Shown in pieces: positions 11,501-19,300 of a stretch of DNA of 64,000 nt. The DNA comes from Strongylocentrotus droebachiensis. Taxonomy: Eukaryota > Echinodermata > Echinoidea > Camarodonta > Strongylocentrotidae. Under the pieces are notes generated by a model. That model saw only the letters and a list, made by a program, of their open reading frames with translations. It had not been told where the DNA came from and searched no databases. The DNA is taken from positions 124,001 to 188,000 of the forward strand of contig JAVYIG010000643.1 in the NCBI GenBank assembly GCA_035222895.1, read 5' to 3'. How positions within the stretch are numbered: position 1 is the stretch's first letter; each line of letters opens with the position of its first letter. Both the position numbers and the translations under genes were made by a program.

Positions 11501-12438
11501 TCTCGACAAGTCGTAAAACAAAATTTGGAAAATTTAAATGAAAGATGATTAAATTTGTGAATATAAATTGGTGTTTAAAAAGATAAAGTTGACAAATGTG
11601 GGTTCTCAATTGAAATCCACATTAAATTAGGAACCTGTACATAAAGACCACCTGCTCATGCATGTAGAGACTGCTTTTCTTATCTCGATCCCTTGCACAG
11701 TCTTTCTGTACAGCTTTTACAGGATTACTTCAAATCAAGATTATCATCGTCTATTTTTTTCATTACAGACCGTGTTCATTGTTAAAGTCAACATAGGGTC
11801 TATATACATGTAGCAGCTGACTGACACAAATAGACAGTAATCTTTTTTAGGATTAACTGTATTAACATACCATTTTTCTCTGACTGAATCTCTGTTTTAG
11901 TCGCCTCTGTGGTCTGCGATACATCATGATCTGATCCATCTGCTCCAGGTGTAGATTCTGTCATGTTACCAGCTCCAGCATCAGGGCTTCCATCTGTATC
12001 CCGCTCCCCATCATCAGGGGCTGCAGGCATTCCCTTCTCTCCATCAGGAGTTCCTTCTTTCTGGTGATGCCTTTCATCCTCATCTACTCCCTCACCATCC
12101 TGTTTCTCTCCAACTCTATGAACTGAGCTTTTCTTGCTTGCAATCTGGACGTCTTCCTTCTCATCCTCATTTACTCCCTCGTTATCACATTTCTCTCCAA
12201 CTCTACCATCTGAGCTCTTCTCCTTCTCAATCTCATCATCACCCACAGGAGTTTTAGGGTCTTCCTTCTCACCCTGTGCATCAGAAGCTGGTTTTGGGTC
12301 GAGGATGCCATCTTTTGTGTCTGTTACTATACCCAACCTTTGACCTCCCGTATCCCCACCAGGTCCTGGGTGGCCTGGTTGGGGTGTGCTGAGGGGGGTG
12401 TGGTCTACATCATCTGTGGAGTTCACCGGCTGTGACAT
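5595..12438 (-). CDS. Consortin-like membrane protein (TPR-like core, C-terminal transmembrane segment), 533 aa
   Basis: Eight exons on the minus strand: 12438-11871, 10995-10774, 9182-9096, 8545-8359, 7594-7455, 6871-6772, 6460-6357, 5788-5595 (1602 nt, all phases match). The order is as follows. Residues 1-189 are acidic and low-complexity, with an internal duplication. Residues about 190-295 are helical and TPR-like (for example LYREGARRQEEGNSEGALAC and DIYFEHKEYEKAVYFIQAEK). A charged Asp/Glu insert follows, then a second helical block (LQLALDYCGKATKMYQTVYG), a coiled Glu-rich stretch, a transmembrane helix at about 473-498 (VMTVLLMLIFFLATVFIVIV) and a 35-residue tail with two cysteines. 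This layout fits vertebrate consortin (CNST), a trans-Golgi protein that sorts connexins, though invertebrates use innexins, so cargo here is unknown. The start ATG follows a tcag acceptor at 12447, which implies an upstream non-coding exon. The assignment rests on architecture and recalled similarity, not a search. Confidence 0.68.
5965..6160 (+). repeat. SINE-like element with ATT tail
   Basis: It contains the shared core cacactcaacccaggtg and aatgggtacc, then gacatgtgctttatataa, ending in an ATT-rich tail. Related copies lie at 19405-19555, 27885-28075, 29375-29515, 30577-30760, 31640-31830 and 40598-40700. Two of those retain tRNA-like heads. This copy sits in the last intron of the consortin-like gene. 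Confidence 0.65.
6890..7000. repeat. (GA)n / poly-G tract in a consortin-like intron
   Basis: It consists of gagaga blocks around a run of 12 G, immediately upstream (in gene sense) of the acceptor at 6872. On the coding strand this is CT-rich and could serve as an extended polypyrimidine tract. Confidence 0.85.
7188..7480 (-). repeat. Triplicated exon-end/donor segment in the consortin-like gene
   Basis: The motif gagatgggataccattct plus tcaatagagttnctt occurs near 7188-7270, 7317-7400 and 7428-7480. The third copy is the true end of exon 7455-7594. The two others lie just downstream in the intron and carry good GT donors (reading gtgagaatgg on the minus strand). They look like decoy 5' splice sites. 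Confidence 0.75.
8101..8340. repeat. Purine-rich low-complexity tract
   Basis: This is an intronic run of gaagaa and gaggag with a 17-T block at 8262-8278. Minus-strand open frames here are Ser/Phe-rich artefacts. Confidence 0.8.
9183..10773 (-). other. U12-type (minor spliceosome) intron in the consortin-like gene
   Basis: Read on the minus strand, the donor is GTATCCTTTAATAAG, a canonical U12 5' splice site. The branch-point match TTCCTTAAT (9205-9197) differs from TTCCTTAAC at one base, and its adenosine lies 16 nt before the exon. The terminus is CAG, and the intron is phase 1 (joins T to AT for Tyr). A dispersed repeat (10541-10700) sits close to the donor, between two near-identical 20-bp copies of the sequence next to the donor (10511-10530 and 10750-10769). 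Confidence 0.85.
10541..10700 (+). repeat. Dispersed repeat, 'caggtggttatct' family, copy 1
   Basis: The core is ttggccaggaggg, ggtcactgacaggtggttat, tcagctctcaattaa and ggggaccaac, ending tagtgcagt. Other copies lie at 41168-41345 (same strand) and 59970-60155 (inverted). It is about 160-185 bp, non-coding, and copies are only moderately diverged. Confidence 0.8.
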
Positions 12439-12954
12439 CGTGGATCCTGATAATGAGGACCAATCAAAAAGTGGAATAAAATAATTAATCATAGTTCAAA
12501 TTTGTATCTTAAATGATGTGCATGTTTGTGAGAAATTTCTGAAATAAAGCAGGCACTGGATGCCATGTCCCTACTCCGAAAATAAAGTAGACGCTGTTGC
12601 CTTTGGATTTTGACAAAGAGCAGGCATCAAATAAATAATGTCCTCTTTCCAAATATCCCAAACATTTAAAGTTAAAAATCATTTCTGATCACCTAAGTTA
12701 GCTTGCAGTACAAACTACAATAAATTCGGAGAAAATAGTTGGTGAGTCCGACTCTTGCCTTCTTTCTTGGTAAACTTTGTTTGTTAAAGGTAAAGACCAG
12801 TATTGGAAACGCCCCAATTTCAAAAAATGAAATGGAAGCTCTCATTACCAATCATGTGAAAGAATATGTTTTGACTAATACATGATGATAAAAAATTTGC
12901 CGGGAAACCGCCTAGATCTACTACTTCATATATTTGGTAAATTTATTTCTCTCA

Positions 12955-13165
12955 TGGTCTGGTGAGAGAGATAGGGTAGTCCCATATACATCTTTCTGTG
13001 TATAGTGCTTGTAACTTTACGAAGAATGGGCCAAATTTCTTATCATTTTGATGATTCCAGAACCTTGCAGATGCTAGATGCTAGATGCTAGATGATCGAC
13101 CTTTTCTGATCGATTCCACAACGTTTCTTTCACAATGCAATCGCATGACCATTACTGGTCTAGAA
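12955..13165 (+). repeat. Dispersed repeat, 'tttctgtgtatagtg' family, copy 1
   Basis: It shares catctttctgtgta, tttgatgattccagaacc, ctttttctgat, gattccacaacg and aatgcaatcgcatg with 60552-60745. This copy also has a gatgcta triplet expansion near 13073-13095. Confidence 0.7.
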
Positions 13166-14085
13166 ATATTTGATTAAAGTGAATTAAATAATATTATAAC
13201 AAGAAGGAATCTGGAACTGAATAATGAGGCGTTCAGCTCAGAAGAATCCATAATTAGTGTATCCATCATAGAACACTAGCTAGGCTCTGCATGGCGCTAC
13301 GATGTATTGTAGCTGGCCGCAGATTCGGGGGCTTCGTGCATACAGAGATGCTCCTGCAGCATGCAGCGCGGCATGAGCGCGAGCGATAGCCAATATTGAG
13401 CTCAGTAATTATTGCTCTTATTCTTAATCTTAATCGTACATTGACTGTTTAGTAAAATGCTTCACAGTTCAAATGAATTGCTACTTAATTATCAAATGTG
13501 TGCGATAATCACCTTGAATGTGTTCTCTGAACAGTCTAAAACAAAAGCTCAAGCAGTCAAATCACAAATCTCCCCAGCGCAAAATCCTTGTTTTGGCGTC
13601 CGTGGATATGACCTTTGACCTTTGTTACCAGCAAAAGGTGCTTTCCCCTTAACCTTCGTAAGCTCGAGGTGCAGTTTCAACTTTCACAACATTTCTTGTT
13701 CATTCTTGTTATGGTCTAACGTTTATCATGTACTTGTAAATTTAGTTGTATGGATTATGATGTTTCCCACGTCTTACTCGAACCAGGGTCTTGGAGATGA
13801 AGGCAGTTTACTTTAGCTAGCCTGCCGTGGCGCGTGGGCTTCTTAAGCTTGCATTGGATTGCACTCTCCTAGAAGAGTGTGAGCGGATTGGAGGAAGGAG
13901 AGACGCCTATTCTAGCGGCGTACCAACACGCACTAGCCCCTGGCACTGTCTCTTTGCTCTGCAGCTCAGTGGCTGTTGCATTGGCGCCACAGCCCACCAA
14001 GGCACAGCTCAGGCCACACACAGATAAAGCAGGTAGACGAATACTTTACTCTATAGATCTAGGCCTACTATAGTTAGATCTAACA

Positions 14086-14284
14086 GGATCCGGGCTAATT
14101 TGGACCAGGGGACAACTCGGCCCAGCTGCAAAAACGGTCATTTTTTTGTCATTTTACCCTAACTCTCACCCTAACCCTAACCCTAACCCTAACCCTAACC
14201 CTAACCCTAAACCTTAAACATGCAAAAACTGGCCGTTTTTGTACCTGGGCCGAGTTGTCCCCTGGTCCAAGTTAGCCCGACTCC
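14086..14284. mobile_element. MITE-like inverted-repeat element carrying (CCCTAA)n
   Basis: The 199-bp element has terminal inverted repeats of about 50 bp. The left starts GGATCCGGGCTAATTTGGAC; the right, reversed, starts GGAGTCGGGCTAACTTGGAC, and both continue with accaggggacaactcggccc. It is flanked by an 8-bp direct repeat ATCTAACA (14078-14085 and 14285-14292), as expected of a hAT-type target duplication. Its centre is an array of about eight CCCTAA units (14157-14215), the animal telomere repeat. Confidence 0.88.
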
Positions 14285-14529
14285 ATCTAACACTGTTTCA
14301 TAGAAACTGTTTACTTTCTTTGTTTTTGTTTCTTCTATTTACTTCTTTTTGTTTGATGTTAGGAGATATTTATTTTGCTATGCTTTGTTTTTTGTAATTT
14401 GGTTTTATTTTGTCTTGATGATTTTTGTTGGTTTTCTTTTTCTTTTTCAATTTTGAGGTTTGTATGGATGAACGATAACATTTTTGAGAACATAGCTAGT
14501 CTGATATCATAAACCATTATTACAACAAT

Positions 14530-14985
14530 AATGTTTCAAGAAATTTATAGGAACTTAGTATGGAGTGTACTGTTGTATGGGGCTGAGACGTGGACACTCA
14601 CTAAAAAGGACATGCAGCGATTGGAGGCGGTAGAAATGTGGTGCTGGCGCAAATTACTAGGTGTGTCTTGGACTCTTGGAGGGACAGAGTTTTGAATGAA
14701 GAGGTGTTGCATCGAGCTCAAGAAAAGCGGGTGCTGATTCAAACGATTAGAGAGAGACAGAAGAAATGGCTTGGACACATAATGCGGCATGATGAAGGCT
14801 GGATGCTCAGAGTCATAGAAGGTCGTATTCATGGAAAGAAGAAGAGGGGAAGACCTCATAAAGGCTTTTTAGACGATGTAATCACACAATGTGGAGCGAC
14901 GGGTATGAGACGATGAAACGGTTGGCTCAAGACCGAGGAACTTGGAGAGGGACTTGGAGAGACACTTGATATGGAATTTTGAATG
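14530..14985 (+). pseudogene. Non-LTR retrotransposon reverse-transcriptase C-terminal fragment, frameshifted
   Basis: The first part reads LLYGAETWTLTKKDMQRLEA with VEMWCWRKLLGVSW. After a small insertion near 14675 the frame shifts to DRVLNEEVLHRAQEKRVL, GHIMRHDEGWMLR and KKKRGRPHKGFLDD. The YGAETWTL and RRxxKLxG-like segments and the RGRP motif are typical of the region after the RT domain in LINE-type elements (endonuclease/RT polyproteins). It lacks the endonuclease and the catalytic RT core and is truncated at the 5' end, so it is inactive. Confidence 0.85.
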
Positions 14986-15161
14986 GGTCACTGAACCTGT
15001 CATGAACTGACAAATCACTATTGATGATGATATGAAACACGATCTTCTTTCCCAATTCCAAGTATAAGAACTTCACTAAGTCAAAGTTTCAAATTTACTC
15101 TCAATTAAACAAAAATTCTTAAAATTTATTTCTTAATTTATTATTATTGTGTGTGGTGTTG

Positions 15162-15202
15162 TGTTTTTTTTTTTTTTTTTTTTTTTTTTTTGGGGGGGGG
15201 GA
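15162..15202. repeat. Homopolymer T then G run
   Basis: About 29 T are followed by 10 G. Runs like this are prone to sequencing length errors. Confidence 0.9.
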
Positions 15203-15759
15203 TTTGAGGTTGCTTCCGCAGCGCTATTTTAGAACTCAAAGAGAGGAGTCATGTAACTCACGTTAGAACCATAGATTTTGAGCACCTTAGAAGTCTATAA
15301 ACCAGCAAAAGCAACATCATAGTCTACGTAGTCTCTCTTCATATAACCAAGCCCTTTCAATGAACAAAAAAACATAGTAATGTGTCTTAGATAAAGATAC
15401 AAGACATAATATTAATATGATCAAGGGCTGCGTGTCTAAACAAAAAAAATAAAGACTTCTCTTTGGCCTTCAGATTTAACAGAAAATATTTATCAAATAA
15501 TAGCGCTAACTATCATTATTATTGTCCAACATAAGTCTTAGAAGATTTATGAAATAGTGCTTGTAAACTTCTTCAAATTACTGTTTTGAATCAACTGTCT
15601 GGATATATATATGTTACATGTATGTAAAGTATCTTACTAAAAGAATGGAAGCTAAAAGATAAATAAAGCCATTCAAGACAGGTATTGTCATTTTTTGCAC
15701 ACTTTCCACTTTGTCACTCATTTGATCTTATAGTGCCTATATCAGACAAGCATGTATTA

Positions 15760-16138
15760 GGCCATGTAAAATTGATTTCATGTTGATCGTCCCCGCCCGC
15801 TTCCTTTTTAGGGGCCGCCTCCTATTTTTTGTTATTTGTTATTTGTTATTTTTTTTGTTTTTTTTGTTTTTTTTTTTATTTTTTTTTTTATTTTTTTATT
15901 TTTTTGAAAGAAAAAAAACATGAAAAACACTGCTAAAATGGCTCTATTTCTGATTTAAAAAAAAAAAAATTGTCGGCGGCCATCTTGAAAAAAAATAGCC
16001 TCGACTGTCAGGGAAAATGTACCGAGCGGCCATTTTGAGCGGCCATTTTGAAATATCAAATATCAAATAACATGGTACACCCTCCTCCTCTTTTTCAAAA
16101 AATCCGGACAATCAACATGTAATCAATTTTACATGGCC
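15760..16138. mobile_element. Harbinger/PIF-like MITE with TTA target duplication
   Basis: The 379-bp element has inverted ends: left GGCCATGTAAAATTGATT followed by catgttgatcgtcc, and the right end as its near-perfect reverse complement. It is flanked by TTA at 15757-15759 and 16139-16141. A 3-bp TWA duplication is the signature of PIF/Harbinger transposition. The interior is T-rich homopolymer and repeats of gcggccattttga. No transposase is encoded. Confidence 0.8.
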
Positions 16139-16355
16139 TTACATCTCTTTTAAATAAAGAAGATAATACTTATAAAAGCAACAACAACATTAAATTGCTA
16201 TAAATTGGTTGACTGTTATTGAAATACATGTACAGTACATGTACATGTAGGCCATCATACATTTTCTTCTTTTTAAAAGTAAAGCCTTATTTAATTTGTA
16301 TTTTAAATCTTGTAGGAGTTTCCTCCAGTCTCAACACATTTGATGAGTGATCAGC

Positions 16356-19300
16356 ATGGAGTCTTGGCATCCCATAGCTCGTGTGTATCACCCACTAACA
16401 GCAGGCTCTATAGATGGGACTGATACCAGACCACATGACAGGGCTGTAGAGAGAGCAATCAAGGTAAAGCTTCTATTCATGTCGTTTCAGAGCCAAAAGG
16501 ATGTTATACATGTAGTAACTGCGTAAAAGCATTGGTTATTGCCCTTCTGGCATTATACATGTAGAGACGTCTTTATATAAATTTGTGAAAGTATATATAG
16601 GGACAGGTTTAAGATCTGATAATGGAACATTTATATCTTCTTCTTTTTTTCTTAAGCATAAAAAATATGCCACTCTGCACTGTGTGAAACAGGAATGTTT
16701 ATAGGTTATGCTCATCTGTGACACCAGATTGGAGACATTTTCCTTTCTGGTAGGGCTTCTGAGTGATTTCTTAGATTCCACTTTTTGTGCATAATAATTT
16801 AGTTTCTACATCACACCTCAAACAAAAGAAGGAGAAGTGTTTGAAGTTAGTGAGAGCTGGGGAGAGCTGGGGAGAGCTGGACAGAGATAAAGAAAGAGCT
16901 AGAGAAAAAGAGAGAGAGAGGGTCAGAGAGGAAGAAGAAGAGAGTGGGGAAAAGAATGATGTTAATAAAATGTAAACAAAGAAAGAGAAAAAGCAAAATA
17001 GACATGTGAAAGAATAAGAATTAGAGGAGTTCATGCATATTGTAGTGCAATATTAAGAAGCTAGCTTGATAACAAATATTTAAAAGAGCATATTCTGTTA
17101 TTGGGTGACATTTTGCATTTCATTCATTTCTCATTTCAGGCCAGTTATGTACCGCCCTCTGTTGACAATGACCCGCACTTGACCCTCTTTGTGGCTAGGC
17201 TCAACCCTGAGACGACAGAGAAGACCCTACGCAAGGTAAATGCTACACCACTTGCAGACTACAAAAATCATGTAACTGGGCGGGGCTTATAGCCAGCTAT
17301 CATGTCACCTCTTCAAAAATTTGTCTCTATATTTTTATTTTTGTTAGTCTGTTCACTCTTTTTGCTTCAACCGAATCCTATGATCTTTTATACAAATTCC
17401 TTTATTTTGTACATTTTCTATAGTCTTACAGACTAAAGGTCATACAGGGGTCACCAATTTTCTGCAAACGAACTTACTGTAATAAATAATCATAATAACA
17501 ACAATAATAGTGGGTTCTTGTATACAGTGTGAGTCAAAAAAAAGTTTACACCTAGAAAATTGCTAATTATTTAAAGAATCATCTATGAACAGTAAATTAT
17601 TATACATCTTATGAAAGAATGTTTTATCCCAAATAATTTGGTATCATTTTTGTGTGGTATGTGATCACGCTTGGATGAACAGGAGGCATTGTTTGCGAGA
17701 GTCCAAAAATCAATTTGCGCCAAAGTTGCTCGTGTGATGTTTGAATAAAACAATTGGGATTTGGGTATTAATTCGGTCTTTGCAGATCCAAATAACATCC
17801 CTAACAAAATTAATCATGCCACACATATAAAATATCAAAGAACATTTGTGCGCGTGTGTGTGTGTGTGTGTGGGACTTGGCTTCTGCAAAATGCATATGC
17901 AATGCATTTCATTTGATACATTCAATTCATTCTCTCACTCCGCTAATCCCAACATCATACATAACCCCAATATTGCGTTCTCTTCATTGGCTTCCCATAC
18001 ACCATCGCATAACATTTAAAGTTCTTCTTCTTACATACAAAATTCTCCATGGCCAAGCCCCTAAATATCTTTCAGATTTGATTTCCTTACGTTCTTCTAG
18101 TTCTTTAACCCTTACTGTACTGGGGGGGGGGGGGGGGCCTGGGAGGCCCCCCCCCCCTCGACATTTTCGGAGATTGCGCTGCAACCGCTTGGAATTTTGA
18201 ATTGTCGTTTCATGACTTTTTTCCCTCAAGTCTTACGCACATTTTGATACCATTTTCGTCGAAATCGGATATACCTGTAAGGCGTTACATAACAATTAGT
18301 ATGCGCATGTCATCAAGAAAACAAAGAAAAAATAAAAATCGCATCAAAATTTGCATAAATTATCATTATTAATTACATTAAAATAACTTTTTTGTGTTAA
18401 AAAAGAAGTTTCATATGAATAATGAGTTATCACATTCAAAAAGTGGAGTTTGACACGTTTTCTGTAAAACGCATAAAATTAGCGCATTTTGCATAATTAA
18501 TTAGGCTAACGACAAAAATTTGCATATTCGGAAAAAACTAATTATACCATCTTGTTCCTTACGTAGATATATACAAACATGCAAATTTTCGTGTTCATCG
18601 GACAATCGACGGCCGAGATCATAGGGGGGGGCCTCCCAGGCCCCCCCCCCAGTCAGTGGGTGCTCAAAATAGCCCAGTACAGTAAGGGTTAAGACCTCTT
18701 CGATCATCATCAACCTTGCAGTTAACCCTCGGACCTCGTACCGTTACAAAATATGGCGATTGAGCTTTCTCAGTAAATGCCCCTATCCTTTGGAACAAAT
18801 TACCAGCGCACTTTCATAATATTCATTCTCTCGACCAATTCAAGTCCTTGCTGAAAACGCACCTTTTTAATTCATAAATAATATTCTGCAGTTGTGAGTC
18901 GGTCAAAGGAGGTGCATTATTTTTTGTTTGTTCGATCCTATGTTTGACCTCTTGTATGTATGTTTGATCTCACTCTTATCTTATTTTTTATTATTATATA
19001 TGCATGATTTATTGAATAAAGAACAGATGTATAAGTTGTGTGTTTATTATAAGTTTTGGTAAATAATTGTTTAGTCAGAATATGGTGCGCTTAGAGACAC
19101 CAGTATTAAGCGGCTAAGCGCCTTATAAATTTTGTTTATTATTATTATTATACATGCTGTAGGCATCACATTGGCGCAAGTCGATTTTTGCACTCTCGCA
19201 AACAATGCCTCATGTTCATCAAAGCATGAACATATACCACACAAAAATGATACCAAATAATTTGCGATAAAACACTCTTTCATAAGATGTATAATAATTT

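Larger units (their letters stand above)
12447..16355. other. Divergent intergenic region between the consortin-like gene and SNRNP35
   Basis: Promoters and 5' non-coding exons of both genes should lie here, since both start codons sit just inside internal exons (acceptors at 12447 and about 16314). A more GC-rich stretch at 13260-14030 is the likeliest promoter area. On the + strand it contains a possible donor AAAGCAG/gtagac at about 14030. The rest holds repeats: 12955-13165, a telomere-repeat MITE at 14086-14284, a LINE fragment at 14530-14985, a T/G homopolymer run at 15162-15202 and a Harbinger-like MITE at 15760-16138. Confidence 0.6.

Noticed and set aside
13622-14073. Overlapping plus-strand frames near the SNRNP35 promoter
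   Set aside because: No recognisable protein, frames overlap one another, and the area is a plausible 5' non-coding exon or promoter instead.
14157-14215. Interstitial telomere array as evidence of a chromosome end or fusion
   Set aside because: It is enclosed by inverted repeats and 8-bp target duplications, which points to transposition instead.
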